A stretch of DNA of 64,000 bases from Rarobacter incanus (GTDB lineage Bacteria; Actinomycetota; Actinomycetes; Actinomycetales; Cellulomonadaceae). Both the position numbers and the translations under genes were made by a program. The stretch is taken from contig NZ_VFNV01000001.1 of the NCBI RefSeq assembly GCF_006715765.1, positions 1,178,001-1,242,000 on the forward strand. The letters are read 5' to 3'. Positions 48,119 through 56,927 of this stretch are shown piece by piece (position 1 is the stretch's first letter; each line of letters opens with the position of its first letter). Below the pieces are notes generated by a model that ran no database searches, was not told the DNA's origin, and saw only the letters and a list, made by a program, of their open reading frames with translations.

Positions 48119-49708
48119 GTGAATCCACGGAAACTCAGCGCGATCTTGTGTTCGTTCGCGCTCTTCGCAACTGTGTCCGTCACGGCGGTAGTCGCGGGCA
48201 ACAGCGCGTCCGCGCAGCCCGCGGCCGCCGCCGCGGCACCCGCAAGGACTGCGGGCGGGACGCTTGCCGCTGCCGCCGCGGGCGCCACGCAGGACGACGT
48301 GTACGCGGCCATGAAGCGAGATCTCAGCCTGTCCAAGAAACAAGCCAAGAAGCGGATCAAGTTCGAGGCCAAGGCCATCAAGGTCGAAAAGAAGCTGCGC
48401 AAGAAGCTCGGCGGCAAGTTCTCAAGCCTGTGGATCACCAAGAAGGGGACCATCGCCGCCACGGTGACCTCGAAGAAGGCCGCGAAGAAGGCGAAGAAGC
48501 TCGGCGTGCAGAAGGTAAAGATTGTCGCGACGACCGTCAAGAAGCTTGAGAAGAAGGCGACGAAACTGCGCAAGACCCCGCGATCGATCAGCAGCAAGGT
48601 CACGTCGTGGTGGGTAGATCCGGTCACGAATAAGATCGTCATTCAGGCGAAGTCGAAGGCAGCGGCCAACTCGGCGGCAAAGAGCGCGGGCCTCAAGGCC
48701 GGGCAATTCGCGGTCGAGGTTTCCCAGGATTCCATAGTGCCCGTGCGCGATTACTGGGGCGGTGACCCGCTCAGCGGTTGCACCCTCGCGTTCGCGGTCG
48801 AGGGCGGTTTTGTCACCGCGGGGCACTGCGCGGTCGAGGGGCCCGGCCACGTTCTCAAGACAGAACTCAATGGCACGCAGATCGGAACCGTTGTGGCGCA
48901 GCAGTTCGGTGGCGGCATCGATGCAGCTTACGCACGCAATGAGAACGGTTGGACCGGACGCGGCAAAGTTACGCACTGGAACGGCGGCGGCGCCGTCGAC
49001 ATCAATGGCTCATCCGAGGCGCCCATTGGGTCGCACCTATGCAAAGCGGGACGAACCACGAAGTGGACCTGCGGCTACGTGTTGAAGAAGAACGTGACGC
49101 TGAACTACAACAACGGCGCCAACCCCGTTGTCGCCACGGAGACTTCGGCATGCGCCTTAGGCGGGGACTCCGGGGGCGCCTACGTTTGGAACGATCAGGC
49201 GCAGGGAATCACCTCGGGATCGAACCTCGACATGAATAACTGCCGCTCGTGGTTCCAACCGATCAATACGATCTTGCAAAAGTGGAACCTCAAACTACTT
49301 GTCGGCGGCGGTACGTCGAGCGGCACGCAGGTCGCGTCCATCCAGGGCTGGCAGAACAAGTGCATTGACGTTCCCAACTCGGAGTTCGTCAACGGCAAGA
49401 AGGTGCAGATTTGGGACTGCAATGGCACCAACGCGCAGCGAATCGAGTTCCGGAGCGACGGCAGCTTGCGCGTCGGCGGAAAGTGCCTGGACGCCGAGGG
49501 CTGGGGCACGGGTAACGGCACCAAGGTCCAGTTGTGGGACTGCACGGGCGGCGCCAACCAGCAGTGGACCCTCAACTCAGCGAAGGATCTGGTCAACAAG
49601 CACGCCAATAAGTGCGTCGACGTTCAAGATTGGGGCAAGAACAACGGTGCAAAGCTGCAATTGTGGCAGTGCTCCGGGACGGCCAACCAGAAGTGGTGGA
49701 AGAAGTAA
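48119..49708 (+). CDS. secreted streptogrisin-like serine protease with ricin-type lectin domain
   Basis: 529 residues. A signal peptide (about 1-32) is followed by a very Lys-rich pro-region (about 60-200). The S1 protease domain has His236 (TAGHC), Asp268 (GGGIDAAYA) and Ser351 (GGDSGG), and disulfide cysteines flank the His and Ser sites. A ricin B beta-trefoil (about 404-529) with QxW-type repeats closes the protein and should bind carbohydrate. The GTG start has GGAAGG about 9 bases upstream. Such enzymes are made as zymogens and degrade extracellular protein. Confidence 0.92.
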   Translation: MNPRKLSAILCSFALFATVSVTAVVAGNSASAQPAAAAAAPARTAGGTLAAAAAGATQDDVYAAMKRDLSLSKKQAKKRIKFEAKAIKVEKKLRKKLGGKFSSLWITKKGTIAATVTSKKAAKKAKKLGVQKVKIVATTVKKLEKKATKLRKTPRSISSKVTSWWVDPVTNKIVIQAKSKAAANSAAKSAGLKAGQFAVEVSQDSIVPVRDYWGGDPLSGCTLAFAVEGGFVTAGHCAVEGPGHVLKTELNGTQIGTVVAQQFGGGIDAAYARNENGWTGRGKVTHWNGGGAVDINGSSEAPIGSHLCKAGRTTKWTCGYVLKKNVTLNYNNGANPVVATETSACALGGDSGGAYVWNDQAQGITSGSNLDMNNCRSWFQPINTILQKWNLKLLVGGGTSSGTQVASIQGWQNKCIDVPNSEFVNGKKVQIWDCNGTNAQRIEFRSDGSLRVGGKCLDAEGWGTGNGTKVQLWDCTGGANQQWTLNSAKDLVNKHANKCVDVQDWGKNNGAKLQLWQCSGTANQKWWKK

Positions 49709-49722
49709 ATTAGCATGAGCGC

Positions 49723-50127
49723 ATGCGTTCAGTGATCCGCGGAATCGGGTGGGCCGGCCTCGTCGGTGGCGTCATCGCCGAATGGGCCGGTCCGCCCGAT
49801 CGATCGTATATCCCGTTCATCGTCATCGGCGCGGCGCTGATTATCGCGAGTACGCAACGCCGTCGCCGCGAGGAGACGGACTACACGGCCGCCATGCTGG
49901 CCTCCGCGGGGTACAAAGATCCCGACGAGTCCCTGCCTGCGGGAGTCGAGTCCGCGACAAAGCCTAGGTCGCGCGGCGGCATCGGCTTCTTGGTGTTCCT
50001 GATTGTCTTGGGCGCAATACTCTGGCCCATACGCGCGGACATAGTCGAGCACTTCGGCGATTCGACCGGTGCGACCAGCCCCTGGGACTCATCGCAGGAC
50101 CCCTTCGGCTTTCAGGTCGACGACTAG
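49723..50127 (+). CDS. small two-helix membrane protein
   Basis: 134 residues with membrane helices near 25-43 (YIPFIVIGAALIIAS) and 87-103 (GFLVFLIVLGAILWPI), and an acidic C-terminus. I do not recognise a family. It begins 14 bp after the protease stop, so it may be co-transcribed with it, but the start has no clear ribosome binding site. Confidence 0.6.
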   Translation: MRSVIRGIGWAGLVGGVIAEWAGPPDRSYIPFIVIGAALIIASTQRRRREETDYTAAMLASAGYKDPDESLPAGVESATKPRSRGGIGFLVFLIVLGAILWPIRADIVEHFGDSTGATSPWDSSQDPFGFQVDD

Positions 50128-50170
50128 GCGCACTTCATCTGCAGCACGCCGCGCCCCGGTGGCCGCGAAA

Positions 50171-50208
50171 TGGTAACGTTATAGACGCCGAGTCTGACAA
50201 CGCTGCCA
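50171..50208 (+). promoter_or_regulatory. operator-like palindromes before the GH30 gene
   Basis: TGGTAACGTTATA (50171-50183, perfect core TAACGTTA) and TGACAACGCTGCCA (50195-50208) lie 35-72 bases before the start. The second differs from the protease site at one base of 14. Both have the central CG of LacI-type operators. Confidence 0.5.
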
Positions 50209-50242
50209 GGCACGGTTTTCCGTGATGTCAAGGAGGACATTG

Positions 50243-53200
50243 GTGGCTCCCGTCTTTGCTAGCAAGTCAAGAAGCAGACTCACCGCACTCGTTAGCGCAA
50301 CGTTGCTTGCCCTCGGGTCCGCGACCGTCATTGGCCCGTCGACCGCGGATGCCGCCGACGGCGCGGTCGCATTCTGGTTGACGGACACGAACAACTCCTG
50401 GGGCTCACGCATGGAGCACAAGCCGGACCTCGCGTGGTCGTCCAGCGCCGGCGGCGCCAATGCGACGATTGAGTTGGACGCGTCCCAGACGTACCAGTCG
50501 ATTGCCGGGTTCGGCGCTTCCCTCACGGACACCTCGAGCTACAACGTGTCGACGCTGTCTTCCACCAATCAAGAAAAGTGGTTCACGGACCTGTTTTCGC
50601 GCAGCACCTCATCCAGCGAAGGCATAGGACTCTCCTGGCTGCGGCAGCCGCTCGGCGCGTCCGACTACATCGCGCCGCAGGGTCGCAGTACGGTCGCAGC
50701 AACCGGGTCGCTGTTCTACACCTACCAGGACAATCAAAGCAATGGCGTGGACGTCGGCGCCGATAATCGCTCGATCGACATGGTCAACCGCGCACTGGCA
50801 AAGAACTCCGGGATCACCGTGATGGGGACGCCGTGGTCGGCGCCGGGTTGGATGAGACAGAACAATTCCATTTTGGGCAATATCGGCGGACGCCTCAAAT
50901 CCGACCAGGAAGATGCGTATGCAACGTATCTCACCGAGGTGGTCAAGCAGTATGCGGCGCGTGGAATCACGCTGTCCTACATATCCCTGCAAAATGAGCC
51001 CGAATTCGCTCCCGCCTACCCGGGCATGAAGATGGACGCATCGCAGCAGGCATCGGTGGCGAAAAAGACTGCCGCGAAGCTGGCGCAGGCCGGACTGTCG
51101 ACAAAAATTCTTGGCTGGGATCACAACTGGGACAACACCAGCTACCCCTCGACGGTTCTGGCGCAGTCTGGCGACGCGGTGGCGGGCACGGCATGGCACT
51201 GCTATGTGTTCAAAGACGGAGTGAGCGCTTCAGCGCAGACCACCGTGCACAACCAGTATCCGAACAAGGACATCTTCTTCACGGAGTGCTCGGGAACCGA
51301 AACGGGGGACGCGGCGAAGGACTTCTCCGACACCGTCTGGTATCACATGGAAAACTACGCGATTCCGGCGTTGCGCAACTGGTCGCGGTCGCTGTCATTC
51401 TGGAATCTGGCGCTCAATTCCTCGCATGGCCCGTTCCCCACCGGATACCGGGTATGCGTCCCCGAGGGATCGAACAACGAGAACGACTCGAATTGCTCGG
51501 GCATCACCACGGTCAAGTCCGACGGCAACTACACGCGCAACGCCGGCTACTACGTCCTGGGGCACTTCTCCAAGTTCGTGGTTCCGGGGGCGGTGCGCAT
51601 CAAATCCTCCGAAACCACCAGTTCGGTATCCAACGTGGCCTTCAAGAATCCGGACGGCACCTACGCCGTGGTCGTCCACAACGGTGGAGGTGCGCAAAGC
51701 GTCAAGGTCACGTTCGAAGGAAAGTCGTTCGTGGAAAACCTGCAGGAAAATGCGATCGCTACCTTCACCTGGGGAACACCGACGGCCGTCGAGCCCGCCG
51801 ACCCTGTCGTAAACGAGGCGGATGGGCCCACCGGAGCCATCATCAATGTGGCCGACGGAGCGGGGTCGGGCAAGTGCCTTGACCTGAGCTCCGGATCCGA
51901 GACCAAGGCGAACGGAACGGCGATCCAGCTGTATGAATGCAACGGCACGCCAAAGGGGCAGCGATTCCAGCATCGCAACGACGACAAGACGATACGCATC
52001 CGCGGCAAGTGCGTGACGACTGCCGCCGACACCGTCGGATCCGTAGCGCAGTTGTACGACTGCGATGCCAGCCGCACCAAGACCTGGACGGTGGCGGGCA
52101 ATGCAATCAAGTCGCCGAGCGGCCTGTGCTTGGCGGTGCCGGGGGACTCGTCCAATAACTTCACCCAACTGCAGTTGAGCGCATGCTCTACCGCCGCGAG
52201 CGGACAAAGGTGGCTGCTTGCGAACCGTTCCACGGTCGGTACCACCTCGATCGCGAGCGGTAAGGCATCGAACAAGTGCCTGGGGATCGGCCAGACCGCG
52301 GCGGTCGGAGTGAACGTCGAATCGGTGGCATGCGCCAGCGCGACGAAAATCGACCGGGCTGCGGATGATTCGTTGCGGATCGGCGGACTGTGCGTTGCCT
52401 ACCGCGCCAGCGATTCCAACACCGCCGCGGCGGATGGGGCCAAGCTATTCCTCACGCAATGCACGGGCCAGTCCGCCCAGAAGTGGGATTTCACCGCGTC
52501 CCGGGCGGTGCAACTCGCCGGAACGGAACAGTGCCTCGACCTGACTGATGGCAACGTCACCTCGAACGTGCAGCTGCAAACCTGGACGTGTGATACCACA
52601 AACCCCAACCAGCGGTGGGACATTTCCAGCGAATCCACCGGCGGCGGTAACGACACCGGAGGCGGCAACGACACCGGCGGGGGTAACGACACCGGCGGGG
52701 GTAACGACACCGGAGGCGGCAGCAACACCGGCGGCGGCAGCAACACCGGCGGCGGCAGCAACACCGGCGGCGGCAGCAACACCGGAGGCGGCAGCAACAC
52801 CGGCGGCGGCAGCAACACCGGCGGCGGCAGCAACACCGGAGGCGGCAGCAACACCGGAGGCGGCAACGACACCGGCGGGGGTAGCGCCGGAAGCCAATCG
52901 TCGACGCTGACAGCGACGCTCATGACGGGCGGGACGGCCGATGCCGCCTCGTGGAAATCTGGCAGCTACACGATCACCGCGGCCGGGCTCGCCAACGTGG
53001 TGGCGCGGACGGGCGTGCTTACCGTTTACGTAGCCGACGGCTTCGAGCCGGCAACCGGATCCGTTCTTGCAACCATCGCCGGCACGAAGGTGACCCGCAC
53101 GCTGCACGGCGGAGCAGCCACCTTCTCGATGCCCAAGCGGTTCCAGGCAGTGGCGGTGCCAATAACCCTGACGTATCGTCCGGTCCAAGGCGCATCCGTG

Positions 53201-53548
53201 GTGGCCCGCGCCACTGCCACATTCGCCCCGGCCAGGTCCGCGATCAAGAAGGTGAAGATCACCACCGGCGCCCGCACCAAGAAGACGATCCGCGTTCGCA
53301 AGGCGGCGGTCCTCCGTGTTGGAGTCTCAGCGCCAGCAGGCGTTGCGGTGACGGGAACCGTCACGCTGCGCGTGGGCAAGAAGAAGCTGGGCTCGGCGAA
53401 AGTGCGTAAGAGCGCCGGGTCGTATTCGGCAAAGGTAAGGATCAAGGCAGGCAAGAACCGCAAAACCGGGCGGATCACGGCCACCTATTCCGGAAATTCC
53501 GCGCTCAAGAGTGCAACGAAGAAGCTGACCGTCAAGGTCAAGAGGTAA
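50243..53548 (+). CDS. secreted GH30 glycosidase with two ricin-type lectin domains and an Ig-like C-terminus
   Basis: 1101 residues. Signal peptide (about 1-38), then a GH30 barrel with acid/base Glu252 (LQNEPEF) and nucleophile Glu348 (FFTECSG), then the GH30 side beta-domain. Two ricin-type trefoils follow (about 535-665 and 670-795). A linker of GGGNDT/GGGSNT repeats leads to a C-terminal region with a Lys/Arg-rich Ig-like domain. Likely substrate: a beta-1,6- or beta-1,3-glucan or a glucosylceramide-type glycoside. The GTG at 50243 is chosen because AAGGAGG (50230-50236) lies 6 bases before it and the signal peptide starts there. The 3' end overlaps the convergent XRE gene by 11 bp. Confidence 0.9.
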   Translation: MAPVFASKSRSRLTALVSATLLALGSATVIGPSTADAADGAVAFWLTDTNNSWGSRMEHKPDLAWSSSAGGANATIELDASQTYQSIAGFGASLTDTSSYNVSTLSSTNQEKWFTDLFSRSTSSSEGIGLSWLRQPLGASDYIAPQGRSTVAATGSLFYTYQDNQSNGVDVGADNRSIDMVNRALAKNSGITVMGTPWSAPGWMRQNNSILGNIGGRLKSDQEDAYATYLTEVVKQYAARGITLSYISLQNEPEFAPAYPGMKMDASQQASVAKKTAAKLAQAGLSTKILGWDHNWDNTSYPSTVLAQSGDAVAGTAWHCYVFKDGVSASAQTTVHNQYPNKDIFFTECSGTETGDAAKDFSDTVWYHMENYAIPALRNWSRSLSFWNLALNSSHGPFPTGYRVCVPEGSNNENDSNCSGITTVKSDGNYTRNAGYYVLGHFSKFVVPGAVRIKSSETTSSVSNVAFKNPDGTYAVVVHNGGGAQSVKVTFEGKSFVENLQENAIATFTWGTPTAVEPADPVVNEADGPTGAIINVADGAGSGKCLDLSSGSETKANGTAIQLYECNGTPKGQRFQHRNDDKTIRIRGKCVTTAADTVGSVAQLYDCDASRTKTWTVAGNAIKSPSGLCLAVPGDSSNNFTQLQLSACSTAASGQRWLLANRSTVGTTSIASGKASNKCLGIGQTAAVGVNVESVACASATKIDRAADDSLRIGGLCVAYRASDSNTAAADGAKLFLTQCTGQSAQKWDFTASRAVQLAGTEQCLDLTDGNVTSNVQLQTWTCDTTNPNQRWDISSESTGGGNDTGGGNDTGGGNDTGGGNDTGGGSNTGGGSNTGGGSNTGGGSNTGGGSNTGGGSNTGGGSNTGGGSNTGGGNDTGGGSAGSQSSTLTATLMTGGTADAASWKSGSYTITAAGLANVVARTGVLTVYVADGFEPATGSVLATIAGTKVTRTLHGGAATFSMPKRFQAVAVPITLTYRPVQGASVVARATATFAPARSAIKKVKITTGARTKKTIRVRKAAVLRVGVSAPAGVAVTGTVTLRVGKKKLGSAKVRKSAGSYSAKVRIKAGKNRKTGRITATYSGNSALKSATKKLTVKVKR
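52639..52890. repeat. GGGNDT/GGGSNT hexapeptide codon repeat
   Basis: About 14 units of 18 bp (GGCGGCGGCAGCAACACC-like) encode the flexible linker between the lectin and Ig-like parts of the GH30 enzyme. Asn-Asp and Ser-Asn versions are grouped in blocks, which indicates unit-wise duplication. Confidence 0.85.
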
Positions 53549-54128
53549 GCGTGCCGGGCGGACCGCCAGCGTACCCGTCCCCGCCGACACGAGTGTGAAT
53601 CCGCGCGCCTTCTTCGTTGAAGATGCTGATTATCTGCGCCTGCTTGCCGCCGGCCGCGCTTATGGAATGCGGTACTGAGGTATCGAATTCGGCGGCTTCC
53701 CCGCGCAGCAACGTGATGGAGTTGCCGCCGAGCCGCACCAGGACTCGCCCCGCCAGCACGTACAGCCACTCGTAGCCCGAATGAGTGCGCAAGGCGGGCG
53801 GGTCCCTGCGTGCCAGCAGGGTGATCTTGGCGGTCTGGATGGGTGATCCCGGCCCCGCCAGGGGCGTGATAATCGCTCCTGGCGCGCGGATGATCGCGCG
53901 GCGCACCCGCGGATCGGGGGTCGGCCCCGCCAGCAGATCGTCGATCTTGACATGCAAGTGCCGCGAAATCGGTACCAGCAGTTCGAGGGTCGCCTGCCGC
54001 TTGCCGGCCTCGAGTCTGGAGATTGTTGAGGACGAGATCCCCGTCTCCCGCGATAAGTCTTCCAGAGTTAGCCCCCGAGACCTGCGCGCAGCTCGCAAGC
54101 GCGGGCCTACGGATTCCAAGGCATCCAT
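53538..54128 (-). CDS. XRE-family regulator with cupin domain
   Basis: 196 residues: an XRE helix-turn-helix (about 8-66, ISSSTISRLEAGKRQ as recognition part) joined to a cupin (about 100-185, HSGYEWLYVLAGRVLVRLG). Such regulators sense small molecules. It is divergent from a SAM methyltransferase across 67 bp, an arrangement seen in many actinobacteria, so it probably controls that gene and itself. Confidence 0.93.
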   Translation of the reverse strand: MDALESVGPRLRAARRSRGLTLEDLSRETGISSSTISRLEAGKRQATLELLVPISRHLHVKIDDLLAGPTPDPRVRRAIIRAPGAIITPLAGPGSPIQTAKITLLARRDPPALRTHSGYEWLYVLAGRVLVRLGGNSITLLRGEAAEFDTSVPHSISAAGGKQAQIISIFNEEGARIHTRVGGDGYAGGPPGTLTS

Positions 54129-54195
54129 GCGATTCTCCTTGCCGTTTTGGCAAACATTCTTGCACCGAAGCGGAAGCTGCCGCCACCATGAACGG

Positions 54196-55026
54196 ATGAC
54201 ACATCATCACTCACGCACGCGGTCGCAACACGGGGGCGGCCATCCAACGCCGCCGCAGGACCCCGAAGGACGCGCCGGGCGCACCACCGCGGGTTCCACC
54301 ACGGGCTCCACTAGCGAGACCACCGGCGATACCACCGCGAACACCACCGCCGGCCCCGGCCACCCGGACCCGACGGACGCCACCCCAATAGATCCCGCCG
54401 CCTACTGGGAGCGGCGCTACGCTTCCGCATCCGGGGCCATGTGGTCCGGGCGGGTGAACGCCCAACTGCAACAAATCGCATCCAACCTCACCCCGGGAAC
54501 GGCCCTCGACCTGGGCTGCGGCGAGGGCGGCGACGTGCTGTGGCTGGCTAATAACGGTTGGCGAGCGACCGGAATCGATATCTCGGAGACGGCGCTGGCG
54601 CGGGCGCGCAAGCGCGCACGCGCCGCGGGACTTGCGTCATCGGCAACATTCATTGCGCTCGACCTTTCGCGGTTGGGCAAGGCGACCTTACCCGCATCCG
54701 CATTCGACCTGGTCACCGCGAGCTTCCTACATTCGCCGGTCGAACTTGAACGAATCAGCATCCTGCGCGCGGGCGCGGACCTTGTGGCTCCCGGCGGGCA
54801 CCTACTCATCACCACGCACGCTGCTCCCCCGCCGTGGTCGCGCTCCGCGCACGGCGACCATCACCACCGCTTAGTGCCGCCGCAGACCGAGGCCGAAATG
54901 CTGTCCCTCGCGGACGACGAGTGGGAGACGCTCCTGGTCGAGTCGCGCGTGCGCGCGGCGACCGGCCCCAACGGAGAGCTAGCCGAGCTCGAGGACGGAA
55001 TACTGCTCTTTCGTCGTAACGGTTGA
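54196..55026 (+). CDS. class I SAM-dependent methyltransferase (TehB-like)
   Basis: 276 residues. The first 70 are His/Thr/Gly/Pro-rich and disordered. The methyltransferase core has motif I LDLGCGEGGDVLWLA and motif II GIDISETALARAR. The fold resembles TehB and thiopurine methyltransferases that act on small toxic compounds. The long open frame upstream is antisense to the XRE gene; the ATG at 54196 is the start that fits the divergent promoter. Confidence 0.88.
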   Translation: MTHHHSRTRSQHGGGHPTPPQDPEGRAGRTTAGSTTGSTSETTGDTTANTTAGPGHPDPTDATPIDPAAYWERRYASASGAMWSGRVNAQLQQIASNLTPGTALDLGCGEGGDVLWLANNGWRATGIDISETALARARKRARAAGLASSATFIALDLSRLGKATLPASAFDLVTASFLHSPVELERISILRAGADLVAPGGHLLITTHAAPPPWSRSAHGDHHHRLVPPQTEAEMLSLADDEWETLLVESRVRAATGPNGELAELEDGILLFRRNG

Positions 55027-55127
55027 TGTCGGGGAGGCGGGCCTCGTCCGTCGGTCCTTGAGAAACGAGCCGGACGGAAATTACATGCACGGGAATATAT
55101 CTGCGGGCGGCGGCGCTACACCCTGAT

Positions 55128-56141
55128 GTGAAAAGGATCGGCTTCTTATCGTTCGGCCACTGGCACCCGCGCACCCTCACTCGCACCGCGAGCGATGTCC
55201 TGCACCAATCGGTTGACCTGGCCGTTGCCGCCGAGGAACTCGGCATAGACGGGGCGTATTTCCGCGTCCACCACTTCGCGCGCCAACTCGCCTCGCCCTT
55301 CCCGCTCTTGACCGCGGTGGGGATGCGCACTTCGCGCATCGAAATCGGCACCGGCGTCATCGACATGCGGTACGAAAACCCGCTCTACATGGCGGAAACG
55401 GCCGCCTCCGCCGATCTGTTGAGCGGCGAACGCCTGCAATTGGGCATTTCGCGAGGATCGCCCGAAACTGTCATCGACGGGTACAAGGTCTTCGGTAACA
55501 TCCCGCCCGCGGGCACCACGGACGCCGAAATGGCAGCCCGGCATACCGAGGCATTCCTTGCCGCGATCGAGGGCGCGAAGCTGGCGCAATCCGACCCAGC
55601 CCGCACCGGAGTCAGCGGTCGAGTCGCGATCGAACCTCGCTCGGAGACTCTGCGCGAACGCATCTGGTGGGGGTCCGGTACGCGCGGATCCGCGATCAAG
55701 ACCGCAGAGCAGGGGATGAACCTGATGAGTTCAACCCTGCTAACTGAGGACACTGGCGTGCCGTTCGATGAACTCCAGGCCGAACAGATTCGCATGTATC
55801 GCGAGGCATTCGCCGCGGGCGGCTGGGGTAGAGAGCCACGCGTGTCCGTATCGCGCTCTGTCACACCGTTGGTCTCCGAGCAGGATCGGCAGTATTTCGG
55901 GCATCGCAGCGCGCAGGATTCCGAACAGGTCGGCTACATCGACCCGCTCACGATCGCGCGGTTCGGCAAGTCGTATATCGGCGAACCGGACAAAATCGCC
56001 GAAGAGCTTGCCAACGACAAGGCCGTACAGGCCGCCGACACGGTCCTGGTTACCGTTCCGAACCAGCGGGGTGTCGATTACAACGCTGCGTTGCTTGAAA
56101 ACATCGTCAAGCATGTGGCACCCGCTGCCGGGTGGCGGTAG
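55128..56141 (+). CDS. LLM-class flavin-dependent oxidoreductase
   Basis: 337 residues of the luciferase-like monooxygenase fold (FMN or F420 using). Family features: VAAEELGIDGAYFRVHHF, RIEIGTGVIDMRYENPLYMAE, LGISRGSPE and GEPDKIAEEL near the C-terminus. The substrate is unknown. The GTG start has no ribosome binding site, and an AT-rich ATATAT box is about 30 bases upstream, so the message may be nearly leaderless. Confidence 0.92.
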   Translation: MKRIGFLSFGHWHPRTLTRTASDVLHQSVDLAVAAEELGIDGAYFRVHHFARQLASPFPLLTAVGMRTSRIEIGTGVIDMRYENPLYMAETAASADLLSGERLQLGISRGSPETVIDGYKVFGNIPPAGTTDAEMAARHTEAFLAAIEGAKLAQSDPARTGVSGRVAIEPRSETLRERIWWGSGTRGSAIKTAEQGMNLMSSTLLTEDTGVPFDELQAEQIRMYREAFAAGGWGREPRVSVSRSVTPLVSEQDRQYFGHRSAQDSEQVGYIDPLTIARFGKSYIGEPDKIAEELANDKAVQAADTVLVTVPNQRGVDYNAALLENIVKHVAPAAGWR

Positions 56142-56192
56142 GGGTCGGGCGCTAGCTAACCCTTAAGAACCACCCGAACAGAAGTGGTCCAG

Positions 56193-56233
56193 CGGTTTTG
56201 CGGGCGCGGCCTAGCTCCGCGCCCGCAAAACCG
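56193..56233. terminator. bidirectional terminator overlapping the EEP gene stop
   Basis: Perfect 17-bp arms (56193-56209 and 56217-56233) with a 7-base loop. Leftward, the stem ends in GGTTTTG-like bases; rightward, CAAAACC. The stop codon and last residues of the EEP-fold gene lie inside the hairpin. Confidence 0.85.
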
Positions 56234-56921
56234 ACAGGATCGGTAAGTGGTCGCTCGCGGTCGGTGCCGGCGGCGCATTCACAGTCCGGCACTGCACGAC
56301 CTCGATTTCGGGTCCGGCAAAGACCCCATCGATCCGCGAGTGCGGTGCCGCCGCGGGGAACGTCGGGGCGGCCGCGCCCCCGGCATCGGCCGCGCACACC
56401 GCGCCAGCATCTATAAGACCCGCACCGGTGAACGCCGACCAGGTTGCCGACCCCGGCCCTTCGTTGAAGTCGCCCGTGATCACGGTGACGGGGCGCTCGT
56501 TCGCAGTATTTTTCAACAGAGTCCGGACGTGGCGCGCACGCTCAACCGGATCGAGCGACAGGTGAACAACCACCACGCGCACGCCGCGAACCCACACCAT
56601 GGCCGCGCCGCGCAGGATCGGGATTGCCGGGCGCTGACGCGCGCCCCAGACGCGGAACCGCAGCGCAGAGCCGCGCCCGCAATCGATGCCGTCGCGCACC
56701 AGAATCGCCGCGGTTCTGGCACCCCGACCGCGCACTACCACGCGCATTCCGGTCGCCCGCGCAAGCGCACGCAGGCGCCCCCGATACAGCCAGCGCGGAG
56801 GTTCTTGCAGCGCCAGAACGTCGGGGTCACACGCGCGCACAACCTGCGCAACCCCCGCAGGGTCCATGGATAGGTGCTTGACGTTATAAGTCAGCAGGCG
56901 CAACGGATCGGGGTATTTCAC
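56211..56921 (-). CDS. endonuclease/exonuclease/phosphatase-fold enzyme
   Basis: 236 residues with the EEP motifs in order: TYNVKHL (Asn), ALQEPP (metal-binding Glu), VVHLSLD, TGDFNEGP and SDHLPI (catalytic His). The basic middle part suggests a nucleic-acid or phospholipid substrate. No signal peptide. It starts 6 bp after the lipoate ligase-like gene. Confidence 0.9.
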   Translation of the reverse strand: MKYPDPLRLLTYNVKHLSMDPAGVAQVVRACDPDVLALQEPPRWLYRGRLRALARATGMRVVVRGRGARTAAILVRDGIDCGRGSALRFRVWGARQRPAIPILRGAAMVWVRGVRVVVVHLSLDPVERARHVRTLLKNTANERPVTVITGDFNEGPGSATWSAFTGAGLIDAGAVCAADAGGAAAPTFPAAAPHSRIDGVFAGPEIEVVQCRTVNAPPAPTASDHLPILSVLRARS

Positions 56922-56927
56922 AGTTCC

